The position numbers were made by a program, and so were the translations under genes. The notes beneath the pieces are model-generated. The model saw only the letters and a list, made by a program, of their open reading frames with translations. It ran no database searches and had not been told where the DNA came from. This document shows, piece after piece, positions 33,984 through 48,416 of a DNA stretch of 64,000 bases. The stretch comes from Dietzia sp. ANT_WB102 (GTDB lineage: Bacteria; Actinomycetota; Actinomycetes; Mycobacteriales; Mycobacteriaceae), in NCBI RefSeq assembly GCF_008369165.1, contig NZ_VOBA01000002.1:186001-250000 (forward strand). Direction: 5' to 3'. Within the stretch, counting starts at the first letter, position 1. Each line of letters opens with the position of its first letter.

Positions 33984-35078
33984 ATGGCGCAACCTGGGGA
34001 GATCGCCGCCGTGCTTGACCGACTGGTCGACGACGGTCGGCTGATCGGGTACGTGTGCGGCGTCCGGGAGAGCGGGAGTTCCCAGATCGTCTCCGGCGGC
34101 ACCCGCGCTGTGGGCGGGCCCGCGCTCGAGGAGGACGCGGTGTTCCCGCTGTCGTCCAACACCAAGCCGGTCGGCGGGATCCTCGCGATGCGACTCGTCG
34201 AACGCGGTGTGTTGGATCTCGAGGACCCGGTGAGCCCCCACCTTCCCGAGATGGCTGCGCCGCGGGTGCTCGTCGACCCGGGCGGCCCGCTGGATCGGAC
34301 AGTCCCAGCCGAGCGACCCGTCACGCTTCGGCATTTACTCACCATGACCGCGGGCGTCGGATGGGCGGGGGAGAATCCGGCGCTGACGGAGGCGATGTCC
34401 GCCCGTGGCGTCGCCCCCGGCCCGTTCGCACCGACCGTTCCGCCGGGCGAGTACCTCCGGCGTCTGGCGGAACTGCCGTTCGTGGGTCAGCCGGGACTGG
34501 GCTGGTGGTACCACACGAGCAGCGACATCCTCGGGGTGCTTCTCGCGCGCGTGACCGGGTCATCGGTGGGGGAGTTGCTCGCCGGGCACATCACGGGCCC
34601 CCTGGGGCTGACGGACACGGGTTTCACGGTCGTTCCGGGCCGCCTGCCCACCTCGTACGGCGCCGGGCCCGACGGCCGACCGCGGCCGCTCGACACCGAG
34701 GGGAGGTTCTCGTCACCACCGGTGTTCGAATCCCTGGCATGCGGGCTCGTCTCGACTGTCGGTGACTACCTGCACCTGTTGTCGGTGCTGGTCGACGGTG
34801 GCCCGGTGCTCGACGCGGAGAGCGCGCGGCTGATGACCACCGATCATCTGACCCCGACGCAGAAGGCGAGCGCTGAGGGCTTCGTGGAGTCCGGCTGTGG
34901 CTATGGGTTTCAGGTGGAGGTCCGTGCGGACGGTGCGGTCGGGTGGGCCGGGGGACTGGGAACCATCGGTTACGTCGACCGTCGCCGCCGGCGGGCCGCG
35001 GCGGTCTTCACCACCCAGTCCTACGACGTCCCCGGCACGAGTGAGGCGCTGGAGACGGTGTGGTCACTGCTGCGCTGA
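33984..35078 (+). CDS. Beta-lactamase/DD-peptidase-family serine hydrolase
   Basis: 364 residues, class C beta-lactamase fold. The nucleophile Ser and Lys are in SSNTKPVGG (SxxK, ~58-61), the Tyr motif is WWYHTSSD (~177), and a late GWAGGLGT replaces the usual HTG-type motif. There is no signal peptide, so it acts in the cytoplasm, and is more likely an esterase or amidase than a penicillinase. It was started at ATG 33984, as upstream codons run through tRNA-Ala. Its TGA pairs with the complementary end of the convergent nadE gene as a long-loop stem (35072-35109). Confidence 0.82.
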   Translation: MAQPGEIAAVLDRLVDDGRLIGYVCGVRESGSSQIVSGGTRAVGGPALEEDAVFPLSSNTKPVGGILAMRLVERGVLDLEDPVSPHLPEMAAPRVLVDPGGPLDRTVPAERPVTLRHLLTMTAGVGWAGENPALTEAMSARGVAPGPFAPTVPPGEYLRRLAELPFVGQPGLGWWYHTSSDILGVLLARVTGSSVGELLAGHITGPLGLTDTGFTVVPGRLPTSYGAGPDGRPRPLDTEGRFSSPPVFESLACGLVSTVGDYLHLLSVLVDGGPVLDAESARLMTTDHLTPTQKASAEGFVESGCGYGFQVEVRADGAVGWAGGLGTIGYVDRRRRRAAAVFTTQSYDVPGTSEALETVWSLLR

Positions 35079-35102
35079 TCTGTCGCTGTCGGGGCTGCGC
35101 GG

Positions 35103-35969
35103 TCAGCGCCACCACGTGTCGAAGGGGGTGGCGGGGACCGTGCGCTTGTGCCGAGAGCTAAGGAAGTGCCGCTCGATCCGCGCGGACGCCTCGGGCGGGA
35201 CGCCGTCGCGGCCCTCGAGGTAGTCGTCGATCTGGGCGTAGGTCACGCCGAGCGCGGCCTCGTCAGGCAGGCCCGGACGGTCATCCTCGAGGTCGGCCGT
35301 GGGGACCTTGCGCCACGTGGAATCCGGCGCGCCGAGGTGGCGCAGCAGCGCCGCGCCCTGACGTTTGGTGAGACCGGCCAGGGGAGTCAGGTCTACACCG
35401 CCGTCGCCGTACTTGGTGAAGAAGCCGGTGACCGCCTCCGCAGCGTGATCTGTACCGACGACGACGAGGTTCAGCTGCCCGGCCACGGCGTACTGGGCGA
35501 TCATCCGCTCGCGCGCCTTGACGTTGCCGCGGACGAAGTCACGGAGCGGCCCCGCCTGGTCTGGCAGGGCCGCGAGCGCGGTGGATGCGGCGTCGGACGC
35601 GGCGTCGGACGCTGCGCGGACGTTCACCGTGAGGCACGCGTCCGGTTGGATGAATTCCAGCGCCGTCTGCGCGTCGGCCTCGTCCGCCTGCTCTCCGTAG
35701 GGCAGACGCATGGCCACGAACCGGGCCTGCGACATCCCCTCATCCCGCAGGCGCTGAGCGGCGAGCTGACAGAGCCGGCCCGCGAGGGTGGAGTCCTGCC
35801 CACCGCTGATGCCGAGGACGAAGCCTGTGGCGGGGGTGGAGCGCAGGTAGTCCACGAGAAACGCGACCCGCGACTCGACCTCCCGCGCGGGATCGATGTC
35901 GGGACGGACGCCGAGTTCGGAGATGATGGTGGCGCGGAGGTCGCCGCGGTCGGTCGGGATCTCGGTCAT
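35103..35969 (-). CDS. nadE: Ammonia-dependent NAD synthetase
   Basis: 288 residues. The P-loop of the N-type ATP pyrophosphatase family, LGISGGQDS (~53-61), is followed by conserved [25 protein letters not shown] and [16 protein letters not shown]. It makes NAD from nicotinate adenine dinucleotide with free ammonia; there is no glutaminase domain, unlike the long NadE of M. tuberculosis. A 12-bp direct tandem repeat (35587-35610) encodes ASDAASDA in a surface-like region. ATG 35969 gives the normal length; further upstream codons overlap the rpmJ region. Confidence 0.93.
   Translation of the reverse strand: MTEIPTDRGDLRATIISELGVRPDIDPAREVESRVAFLVDYLRSTPATGFVLGISGGQDSTLAGRLCQLAAQRLRDEGMSQARFVAMRLPYGEQADEADAQTALEFIQPDACLTVNVRAASDAASDAASTALAALPDQAGPLRDFVRGNVKARERMIAQYAVAGQLNLVVVGTDHAAEAVTGFFTKYGDGGVDLTPLAGLTKRQGAALLRHLGAPDSTWRKVPTADLEDDRPGLPDEAALGVTYAQIDDYLEGRDGVPPEASARIERHFLSSRHKRTVPATPFDTWWR
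35587..35610. repeat. 12-bp in-frame tandem repeat inside nadE
   Basis: Two exact 12-bp copies (35587-35598 and 35599-35610), then a degenerate third, coding for alternating ASDA in NadE. Confidence 0.85.
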
Positions 35970-36067
35970 TGCGTCAGCATAGGAACTGTGTGCGACGCCC
36001 GTGTGACATCCCTGGCGAGCGTGGGGGGCGGTCCGGCGCCGGTTGGAGTTCTGGCCGGGCCGTCCGT

Positions 36068-36112
36068 TACGATGGACCAGTTGTGTGTCGTGCATCCGCC
36101 CCCTGGGGCGGA
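36068..36112 (+). promoter_or_regulatory. rpmJ promoter and structured leader
   Basis: -10 TACGAT at 36068-36073 and, in the ~100-nt leader, an 8-bp perfect hairpin TCCGCCCC-CT-GGGGCGGA at 36095-36112. Confidence 0.4.
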
Positions 36113-36182
36113 CGTGTCGCACAGTGATCCCCAGTCGTGTCGGCGGCCATAACGGTCGCCCCGAGAGCCTAAGGAGCGCCAG

Positions 36183-36305
36183 ATGAAGGTCCGCAAGTCC
36201 CTTCGGTCGCTGAAGAACAAGCCGGGCGCCCAGGTTGTCCGTCGTCGCGGCAAGGTCTACGTGATCAACCGCAAGGACCCCCGGTTCAAGGCCCGTCAGG
36301 GCTGA
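36183..36305 (+). CDS. rpmJ: 50S ribosomal protein L36, cysteine-free form
   Basis: 40 residues, starting [15 protein letters not shown] and ending [10 protein letters not shown]. It has no Cys, so it is the zinc-independent (type B, YkgO-like) form of L36. In many bacteria this form replaces the zinc-binding form under zinc limitation and is controlled by Zur, but I see no AT-rich Zur-like palindrome upstream here; in corynebacteria a similar form is the ordinary one. AAGGAG lies 6 nt before ATG 36183. Confidence 0.95.
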   Translation: MKVRKSLRSLKNKPGAQVVRRRGKVYVINRKDPRFKARQG

Positions 36306-36334
36306 TGCGTCCGCGTGAGTCCTCACGCACCCAC

Positions 36335-36370
36335 GAGGGCCCGCCACCGGTTCGCCGGCGGCGGGCCCTC
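36335..36370 (+). terminator. rpmJ terminator
   Basis: 11-bp stem GAGGGCCCGCC with complement, an inner CCGG/CCGG stem and TTCG loop, then GTCGTCGTTT, which is a partial T-tract. Confidence 0.8.
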
Positions 36371-36699
36371 GTCGTCGTTTCCCCGCCAGACTGCGTTCCC
36401 GCGGCGCGCTCCCGGGCCGACGGTGACTCGGTGCGCGGGGTGTCCTGGCCCGACAACGGCGTCGCCGCGCCTCGCGGAGGAGCGGTCATGCGGGCGGGCC
36501 TCTTGTGGAGTGTGTGGGGACAATCTGTGGGGCCTCTGGGGAGGTCCTGTGGGATGTCGACCCGACGGTTCGGGACGGTCTCCGGCGTGCGACTGTGGGT
36601 GAACGCGCCCCCGGGCGAAGGTTCGCCGGGCGAAGTTCCCACCGGGGGACCGAAGTGTCCACAAGGCGGGATTGCGACCTGGGAATACCAGGGATGTAA
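36371..36699. other. Gene-free stretch before the nrd promoter
   Basis: About 330 bp with no convincing gene on either strand. It holds a G-run cluster (36516-36553; four runs of three or four G with loops of 5-9 nt) and a near-perfect DnaA box, GTGTCCACA, at 36655-36663 (8 of 9). Confidence 0.6.
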
Positions 36700-36747
36700 G
36701 ACCAAAATGTTGTGGTCGATTGACTCATCGGCCACTAGGGGTAGTGT
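36700..36747 (+). promoter_or_regulatory. nrdHIEF promoter with two NrdR boxes
   Basis: Box 1 GACCAAAATGTTGTGG (36700-36715) and box 2 CCACTAGGGGTAGTGT (36732-36747) both fit the 16-mer acaCwAtATaTwGtgt core (CwA...TwGtg). Their centres are exactly 32 bp apart, about three helix turns, as NrdR requires. -35 TTGACT (36720-36725) and -10 TAGTGT (36742-36747) with a 16-bp spacer lie so that box 2 covers the -10. NrdR would repress the operon when dATP is high. Confidence 0.8.
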
Positions 36748-36817
36748 CTAGAGGTGTTGCGGCGCCGGAGAATGCCATTCGTGGGATTCGGACCGTAACC
36801 CCCGACAGACACCGCGG

Positions 36818-36826
36818 TTATCCACA
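36818..36826 (+). promoter_or_regulatory. Perfect DnaA box in the nrd leader
   Basis: TTATCCACA, 9 of 9, about 90 nt upstream of the nrdH start and downstream of the promoter. Confidence 0.6.
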
Positions 36827-36915
36827 GCCCGGGCCGTGTGCCCGGGCCGGGAGGCCGTCACTGGAAGAGCCCCTCGCGCCGTCAGGGCGCCGTGCCGAAA
36901 GAGGTCCTGAGACAC

Positions 36916-37146
36916 ATGGTCACCGTCTACACCAAGCCCGCCTGCGTCCAGTGCAACGCCACCTACAAGGCGCTCGACAAGCAGGGCATCGAATACGAGA
37001 TCATTGACATCTCGATGGACGATGAGGCTCGGGAATACGTCATGGCCCTCGGCTACCTCCAGGCACCCGTGGTGGTCGCCGGGTCTGACCACTGGTCCGG
37101 CTACCGCCCGGACCGCATCAAGGCCTTGGCTTCCGTCGCGGCCTGA
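36916..37146 (+). CDS. nrdH: NrdH glutaredoxin-like electron donor
   Basis: 76 residues. Redox motif ACVQCNATYKAL (CVQC at ~10-13) and the NrdH-specific C-terminal HWSGYRPDRIKAL. It reduces the C-terminal cysteines of NrdE, with thioredoxin reductase as source of electrons. First gene of nrdHIEF. ATG 36916 was chosen as the point where homology starts; GAAAGAGG lies ~12 nt upstream. Confidence 0.96.
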   Translation: MVTVYTKPACVQCNATYKALDKQGIEYEIIDISMDDEAREYVMALGYLQAPVVVAGSDHWSGYRPDRIKALASVAA

Positions 37147-37187
37147 CGAAGCGGTAGCACCAGAATTCCTTCGACAAGGGGGCAGCG

Positions 37188-37630
37188 ATGGCGGCTCCGA
37201 TGCCGGCCGAGGAGCCGGTGAGGATCGTCTATTTCTCCAACGTGTCCGAGTACACGAAACGATTCGTCGAGCGGGTAGGTTTTCCCGCACTGCGCATACC
37301 GGTGCGCAGGGTTGAACCGATGCCGACAGTGTCGGATCCGTATGTTCTGATCGTCCCGACATACGGGGGAAGCCTCGAAATAACCGGGAAGAACGGGGCC
37401 GCGGTCCCGCGACAGGTGGTCGCGTTCCTCAACGACGAGCACAACAGAAGTCTCTGCCGGGGAGTCATCGCCGGCGGCAACACCAACTTCGGAAGCGACT
37501 TCGGTCGCTCCGGCGATGTAATCGCGAAAAAGCTGGGGGTCCCGTACCTCTATCGCTTCGAGTTGATGGGTACACACGAGGACGTCATCCGCGTCCGAGA
37601 GGGATTGGAAGAGTTTTGGCAGCACCAACA

Positions 37631-37634
<4 letters not shown>
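37188..37634 (+). CDS. nrdI: NrdI flavodoxin for class Ib RNR assembly
   Basis: 148 residues. FMN-binding loop [15 protein letters not shown] at ~12-26, PTYGG loop and [11 protein letters not shown] (~95) define NrdI. It supplies the oxidant that builds the dimanganese-tyrosyl cofactor in NrdF. GGGGG lies just before ATG 37188. Its stop overlaps the nrdE GTG (GTGA). Confidence 0.95.
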
Positions 37635-40853
<3,219 letters not shown>

Positions 40854-40885
40854 CCCGGTCAGCACTGACCCACCAGAACTGACGC

Positions 40886-40925
40886 ACGACGCCCCTGCGA
40901 CCGCGCACGGTCGCAGGGGCGTCGT
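40886..40925 (+). terminator. nrd operon terminator, bidirectional
   Basis: Perfect 18-bp stem with a CGCA loop between the convergent nrdF and siderophore-binding-protein genes. Confidence 0.88.
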
Positions 40926-40954
40926 CGGTCCGCAGGCGGGGGCGGTGTCTGCGA

Positions 40955-42091
40955 CTAGCCGTCGGGGGCGATCCCGTTGATCGAACTCCGGATGTCCTCC
41001 AGAACCGCGCGTGCCGCCACCGGCCCGGCACCCTCCCACACGGCCCGGTCCATCACGAACATGCGTCGGGCCCCCACGGCCTCGAGCGCCATCCACCTGT
41101 CGGAGGCGAAGACCTCTCGCGCCGCATCCTCGGCACCCGGTTCGCCGCCGACGACCGCGAAGATCACGTCACCGTCCATCTCGTCACCGAGCGCAGGGGA
41201 TTCCGGCAGTGGAGGGACGCGCTCGCCGTCGCGCGTGCGCTGCGCGGGCGGACGCTCGGCACCCACGGCCTCCAGCATCAGAGAACCCAGCGTGTCCGCA
41301 CGCTGCACCGCCACACCATCACCGTCCCCGCCGGTCACCGAGACTAGGGAGACTCGGGTATCTGATGGAGAAGCCGCACTGGCGACGCGCCGAGCCTGTT
41401 CGATCACACCCAGTAGGAGATCGCCGCCGGCTCGGGGCCGACCGTAGGCGTCGGCGATCGACTTGGTGCCGTCGGCCCAGTCGAGCACATCGGCGTCGTA
41501 GACGACCGTGGGGGCGACATCTCCCAGCGCCGCGACGATGGTCGAATCGAGTTCCAGTGATCCTGCCACAACGATGAGGTCCGGTCGTAGCTTCCGCGCG
41601 GCCTCCTCGACCTTCTTCGCATCCGTCCCGGTGTCGAGACCGATCGACGGTAGTCCGACGAGGGAGGCGGGCAGGTAGACATCGGCGTCGAATGGCAGGC
41701 CGGAGGTGCCGACGAGGAGGTCCTGCAGGCCGAGTGCGCAAGCAGTGTCCACCGCTCCCGTACCGAGCGCGAGGATCCGTTCCGGCGACCGCGGAACCGT
41801 CACCGTGTCCGGGCCCGGCCCTTCGGTGGGGACCTGGCGGTCACCCGCACCAGGGAACTCCGATGGAAACGGCGCCGGGGCGCACGACTCCTCGGGCTCA
41901 GCCGAGCGCTGCAGCTCCTCGCCCGCCATCCGTGACGGCGTCGTCGTCATGGGGTGCTCGACCATGTCGACGGGGGAGGGGCCGCACGCCACCAGTGTCA
42001 GCCCCAATGCCAGGGGAACGGCCGCCCGGGCGGCGCGCCGCGCGTGCCCCCGTGCAGGGCGACGATCGGGGACGGGCACGGAATGACTCAT
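40955..42091 (-). CDS. Siderophore-type ABC substrate-binding lipoprotein (FecB-like)
   Basis: 378 residues. The lipobox LTLVACGPS puts the lipidated Cys near 36. The class III binding-protein fold has [23 protein letters not shown] (~98), a central [16 protein letters not shown] and [12 protein letters not shown]. It captures a ferric siderophore or haem outside the membrane. No permease or ATPase genes are adjacent, and it is in the same place as fecB of M. tuberculosis (from memory). TAGGCT (42100-42105) lies 8 nt before ATG 42091, a near-leaderless layout. Confidence 0.85.
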   Translation of the reverse strand: MSHSVPVPDRRPARGHARRAARAAVPLALGLTLVACGPSPVDMVEHPMTTTPSRMAGEELQRSAEPEESCAPAPFPSEFPGAGDRQVPTEGPGPDTVTVPRSPERILALGTGAVDTACALGLQDLLVGTSGLPFDADVYLPASLVGLPSIGLDTGTDAKKVEEAARKLRPDLIVVAGSLELDSTIVAALGDVAPTVVYDADVLDWADGTKSIADAYGRPRAGGDLLLGVIEQARRVASAASPSDTRVSLVSVTGGDGDGVAVQRADTLGSLMLEAVGAERPPAQRTRDGERVPPLPESPALGDEMDGDVIFAVVGGEPGAEDAAREVFASDRWMALEAVGARRMFVMDRAVWEGAGPVAARAVLEDIRSSINGIAPDG

Positions 42092-42344
42092 GGGACAACA
42101 GCCTAGGAGATCTGTCCGTGAACCTTGCTCAGGCGGAGGTCACAGACTGTGGCGAGGCGCCCGTCGGGCGTACCGAAAGCTGCCCGGATCACCGGGGGTG
42201 ACCACAGGTGACAAGTTGGGCGGGGCGGGTGGGCATCGCTCTCAGGCAGAGGTTAGGATTGCGGTCACGCACTATTCCTATGCGTTCGACGTGGGGTCGG
42301 TGGTTCGACCCACGACGTCGGGTGAGGCGTTCAGGAGGACCCTT

Positions 42345-44105
42345 ATGACCGCAGTGGCCCCCAAGCCGGTCCACGAACTAGACCACCCGCCGGGTGAACC
42401 CACGGGTAACGCCCGGCCGGGCTCGTTCGTGTGGAAGATGCTCACGACGACTGACCACAAGATGCTCGGCATCATGTACATCGTCTCCTGCTTCATCTTC
42501 TTCTTCATCGGCGGCCTCATGGCGCTGCTCATCCGGGCGGAGCTCTTCTTCCCGGGCATGCAGTTCCTGTCGAACGAGCAGTTCAACCAGCTGTTCACGA
42601 TGCACGGCACCGTCATGCTGCTGCTGTACGGGACGCCCATCGTCGTCGGGTTCGCGAACTACGTCATGCCGCTGCAGATCGGCGCGCCCGACGTGGCGTT
42701 CCCGCGACTCAACGCCTTCGGCTTCTGGCTGTTCACGTTCGGCGGCATCATCATGCTGTCGGGCTTCCTGACTCCCGGTGGGGCGGCGTCCTTCGGCTGG
42801 ACGATGTACATGCCGCTGGCCGACAAGATCCACTCACCGAACGTCGGCGCGGATCTGTGGATCCTCGGCGTGGGCATCGGCGGTATCGGCACCATTCTCG
42901 GCGCCGTCAACTTCGTCACCACGATCATCTGCCTCCGTGCACCGGGCATGACCATGTTCCGGATGCCGATCTTCACGTGGAACATCCTCGTGGCGTCGAT
43001 CCTCATCCTGCTCATCTTCCCGCTGCTCACCGCGGCGGCAATGGGTGTGTTCTACGACCGCACCTTCGGTGGTCGGATCTATGATCCGGGTAACGGTGGA
43101 GCCATCCTGTGGCAGCACCTGTTCTGGTTCTTTGGGCACCCTGAGGTGTACGTCCTCGCGCTGCCGTTCTTCGGCATCGTCTCCGAGGTGTTCCCGGTCT
43201 TCTCACGCAAGCCGCTGTTCGGCTACGCCGGTCTGGTCTTCGCGACGCTGGCCATCGCCGCACTGTCCATGGCTGTGTGGGCGCACCACATGTACGTCAC
43301 CGGCGCGGTGCTGCTGCCGTTCTTCTCCTTCATGACGTTCCTCATCGCGGTCCCGACCGGCGTGAAGTTCTTCAACTGGATTGGCACGATGTGGCGCGGG
43401 AAGATGACGTTCGAGACGCCGATGATGTTCGCCCTCGGCTTCATCGTCACCTTCCTCTTTGGTGGGCTGACCGGTGTCATGATGGCGTCGGGTCCGATCG
43501 ACTTCCACATCTCGGATACCTACTTCATCGTGGCGCACTTCCACTACACCCTCTTCGGCACCATCGTGTTCGCGACGTTCGCCGGCGTGTACTTCTGGTT
43601 CCCCAAGATGACGGGTCGGATGTACGACGAGCGGCTCGGCAAGCTGCACTTCTGGCTGATCTTCATTGGCTTCCACACCACGTTCCTGGTCCAGCACTGG
43701 CTGGGTAACCAGGGCATGCCCCGCCGTTACGCCGACTACCTGGACACGGACAACTTCACCGTCCTCAACCAGATCTCGACCGTCGGCTCGTTCATCCTCG
43801 GCATCGCGATGCTGCCGTTCATCTGGAACATCATCAAGAGCTGGCGCTACGGCGAGATCGTCACCGTTGACGATCCGTGGGGTGCTGGCAACTCCCTCGA
43901 GTGGGCGACGTCGTGCCCGCCGCCGCGCCACAACTTCGTGACGTTGCCGCGGATCCGCTCCGAGCGTCCTGCGTTCGAGCTGCACTACCCGCACATGAGT
44001 GAGCGGATGCGGGCGGAAGCGCACGTTGGCGGCCGGGCCAAGTCCCAGGACCCGGATTCGGCCAAGGATATGGCCCAGCGAGGCTCCTCTCCGCAGAAGG
44101 GTTGA
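42345..44105 (+). CDS. ctaD: Cytochrome c oxidase (aa3) subunit I
   Basis: 586 residues, twelve TM helices. Haem and copper ligands are visible: His in FTMHGTVML (~94), [13 protein letters not shown] (CuB His and cross-linked Tyr, ~275), WAHHMYV (two CuB His, ~322), and [10 protein letters not shown] (haem ligands, ~405). A ~70-residue polar C-terminal extension follows the last helix, as in other Actinobacteria. Terminal oxidase of the aerobic chain; other cta genes are not in this window. AGGAGGA is 5 nt before ATG 42345. serB follows after 133 bp. Confidence 0.97.
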   Translation: MTAVAPKPVHELDHPPGEPTGNARPGSFVWKMLTTTDHKMLGIMYIVSCFIFFFIGGLMALLIRAELFFPGMQFLSNEQFNQLFTMHGTVMLLLYGTPIVVGFANYVMPLQIGAPDVAFPRLNAFGFWLFTFGGIIMLSGFLTPGGAASFGWTMYMPLADKIHSPNVGADLWILGVGIGGIGTILGAVNFVTTIICLRAPGMTMFRMPIFTWNILVASILILLIFPLLTAAAMGVFYDRTFGGRIYDPGNGGAILWQHLFWFFGHPEVYVLALPFFGIVSEVFPVFSRKPLFGYAGLVFATLAIAALSMAVWAHHMYVTGAVLLPFFSFMTFLIAVPTGVKFFNWIGTMWRGKMTFETPMMFALGFIVTFLFGGLTGVMMASGPIDFHISDTYFIVAHFHYTLFGTIVFATFAGVYFWFPKMTGRMYDERLGKLHFWLIFIGFHTTFLVQHWLGNQGMPRRYADYLDTDNFTVLNQISTVGSFILGIAMLPFIWNIIKSWRYGEIVTVDDPWGAGNSLEWATSCPPPRHNFVTLPRIRSERPAFELHYPHMSERMRAEAHVGGRAKSQDPDSAKDMAQRGSSPQKG

Positions 44106-44110
44106 CCGCC

Positions 44111-44132
44111 CGCCCGTACTCACCCACGGGCG
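44111..44132 (+). terminator. Weak hairpin after ctaD
   Basis: 7-bp stem CGCCCGT/ACGGGCG with an 8-nt loop; a second, longer-loop stem (AACCCCG with CGGGGTT) follows before serB. Confidence 0.35.
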
Positions 44133-44157
44133 CAGGTCCCGGGAACCCCGTCGGTAG

Positions 44158-46232
<2,075 letters not shown>

Positions 46233-46248
46233 CCGGTTGGCGGACCGC

Positions 46249-48357
46249 TCAGGCGTCGCGTAGGCGCTCGAGCGCGCCGATCACGACGTCGCGGTCAGTG
46301 GTCTGCCAGAAAGGGGGAAGGGAGGCGCGCAGGTAGCCGCCGTAGCGCGCGGTGACCAGGCGGGAGTCGAGCACCGCCACCACGCCGCGATCCTCAGTGC
46401 GTCGAAGCAGTCGCCCCACGCCCTGGGCGAGCAGGAGAGCGGCATGGTTACCCGCGACGGCGAGGAAACCGTTTCCACCGCGGGCCGCCACCGCACGCTG
46501 GCGCGCCGAGAGCAGCGGGTCGTCTGGACGGGGGAACGGGATCCGGTCGATCACGACCAGTGACAGGCTCCGCCCGGGGACGTCGACGCCCTGCCACAGT
46601 GAGAGGGTGCCGACGAGCGTCGTCTCCTCGTCGTCGGCGAACTTCGCGACGAGGTTCGCCGTCGAGTCCTCTCCTTGACAGAGGACGGGAGTGTCGAGCC
46701 GTTCGCGGAGTAGTTCGGCCGCAGCCTTCGCCGCCCGCATCGAAGAGAACAGTCCGAGTGTGCGGCCCCCAGCGGCGGTGATCAGATCAACCAGTTCGTC
46801 TTCGGCCGCGGGGGACGGGCCCTCCCGGCCGGGCGCGGGCAGGTGCGCCGCAACATAGAGGATGCCGTTGCGGCGGTAGTCGAACGGCGATCCGGCATCG
46901 AGGCCGGTCCACCTCAGTGCGTTCGCGTCGTCCTGGGATGGGGGCTCCAGTGCCACGGCAGTCGCGGTGTCGGGGCGTGCCGACGAGGCAGGGGGCAGAC
47001 CCCAGGTGGCGGCGAGGCCGTCGAACTTCCCTCCCGTGGTGAGGGTGGCGGAGGTGAGTATCACCGTGGATTCGGCGAACAGTCGGGCGCGCAACAGCCC
47101 GGCGACGGACAGGGGAGCGACCCGTAGAATCCGCCCACGCCGCTCCTCGACGCTCATCCACACGATCTCCAAGCGTTCGGTGACCGGCCGTTCGAAAGAG
47201 GAGAGGATCCGGTCCGCGGCGTCTGCGATCTCGTCCAGGGCCGCAAGGGTCTTCTGGCGGTCGGATGCGCCCTGTGGATCCCCGGCGGCCTCACCGGGCT
47301 TAGGACCCGGGACGGCGCTGCGGCAGTTCTCGGCGGTGTGGCGGACGGCGGCGAGCGCGAGGTCGGCGCCTTCGGGCATAAGGTCCCATCGAGCCTCCGG
47401 GCATATCTCCAGAAGTGTCGCGAGGCCTTCCCCTGCGGCGACCATGCGGTCCGCCGTCTGCTGGTCGACGAGTTTCGCGGCCCGGCGAGCGGCCTGGATC
47501 ACGGCCGCGCCGGTGAGTTCGGCTGTGGTGACGCCGGTGACTCTGTCGGCCAACTCGTGGGCCTCGTCGATGACCACCGCGTCGTGTTCGGGCAGCACGG
47601 AGACATCGGTCATGGCGTCGATCGCGAGCAATGCGTGATTGGTCACCACCACGTCGGCGCGACCGGCCTCCTGGCGCGCCCGTTCGGCGAAGCATTCGGT
47701 GAACTCAGGGCAAACCTGTCCCAGGCATTCCCTGCTCGTCACCGACACCTGTCGCCACGCCGCGTCCGAGACGCCGCGAGGCAGGTCGTCGCGGTCACCG
47801 GTGTCCGTTTCCTGGGCCCACTCGTGCAGTCGTGCGATTTCGCGGCCGAGCCTAGAACTTGGGCCCGTGTCGCGGGGTGAGGTCTCGCGCGGGGCGCGCG
47901 CGGCCGTGGACTCGCCCCCGAGGGGAAGGTCGAACAGTTCCTCGGTCTCGATCTCGTCGGGATCAGCCTCGTCGACCGGCCCGGTGCTCACCCGGTGCAG
48001 GCACAGGTAGTTTCCGCGACCCTTGAGGATCGCGTGCGAGGGGCTCACTCCGAGTTCCGGTCGAAGCGCCTTGGACAGGCGGGGGAGGTCGCGGTCGACC
48101 AATTGGTTCTGCAGTGCGATGGTCGCAGTGGAGACCACGACGGTATTGCCGGTGGCTACGGCGTGGCGCAACGCCGGGACCAGGTAGGCGAGAGATTTTC
48201 CGGTACCTGTGCCGGCCTGCACTGCCAGGTGTTCACCAGTCGACAACGCGTTGCCGACGGCCTCGGCCATCGTCACCTGACCCGTCCGTTCGCTGCCGCC
48301 CAGGCTCTCCACCGCGGTGGCGAGCAGGTCGGAGACTGGGGGAAGCGAGTCGGTCAC
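46249..48357 (-). CDS. dinG: DinG/XPD-like Fe-S DNA helicase
   Basis: 702 residues. Walker A QAGTGTGKSLAYLVPAL (~47), four Cys between motifs I and II (NYLC, then ECLGQVC and TECF) that would ligate a 4Fe-4S cluster, DEAH box VVIDEAHELADRV (~254), and motif V/VI region QGVGRLLRR. It is a 5'-3' helicase for R-loops, D-loops or damaged DNA. GTG 48357 follows a leaderless -10 box. Confidence 0.92.
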   Translation of the reverse strand: MTDSLPPVSDLLATAVESLGGSERTGQVTMAEAVGNALSTGEHLAVQAGTGTGKSLAYLVPALRHAVATGNTVVVSTATIALQNQLVDRDLPRLSKALRPELGVSPSHAILKGRGNYLCLHRVSTGPVDEADPDEIETEELFDLPLGGESTAARAPRETSPRDTGPSSRLGREIARLHEWAQETDTGDRDDLPRGVSDAAWRQVSVTSRECLGQVCPEFTECFAERARQEAGRADVVVTNHALLAIDAMTDVSVLPEHDAVVIDEAHELADRVTGVTTAELTGAAVIQAARRAAKLVDQQTADRMVAAGEGLATLLEICPEARWDLMPEGADLALAAVRHTAENCRSAVPGPKPGEAAGDPQGASDRQKTLAALDEIADAADRILSSFERPVTERLEIVWMSVEERRGRILRVAPLSVAGLLRARLFAESTVILTSATLTTGGKFDGLAATWGLPPASSARPDTATAVALEPPSQDDANALRWTGLDAGSPFDYRRNGILYVAAHLPAPGREGPSPAAEDELVDLITAAGGRTLGLFSSMRAAKAAAELLRERLDTPVLCQGEDSTANLVAKFADDEETTLVGTLSLWQGVDVPGRSLSLVVIDRIPFPRPDDPLLSARQRAVAARGGNGFLAVAGNHAALLLAQGVGRLLRRTEDRGVVAVLDSRLVTARYGGYLRASLPPFWQTTDRDVVIGALERLRDA

Positions 48358-48363
48358 GCCGAT

Positions 48364-48369
48364 ACCCTA
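48364..48369 (-). promoter_or_regulatory. -10 box for leaderless dinG
   Basis: TAGGGT on the minus strand, 6 nt before GTG 48357. Confidence 0.5.
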
Positions 48370-48416
48370 GCGGCCCGTCCGGACAGCAGACCCGTCCGGA
48401 CAGCAGCCCCGGCCGC

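Noticed and set aside
36305-36751. Long open frames on both strands between rpmJ and nrdH
   Set aside because: Arg/Pro/Gly-rich, no ribosome-binding site, and they cross the rpmJ terminator and the NrdR boxes; typical of random frames in GC-rich DNA.
42245-42265. TTAGG-containing segment as an IdeR/DtxR iron box near the siderophore-binding gene
   Set aside because: Matches only a few bases of the 19-bp consensus and is not at the gene's start.
42092-42344. N-terminal extension of ctaD
   Set aside because: Would overlap the divergent lipoprotein gene; AGGAGGA directly before ATG 42345 fixes the start.
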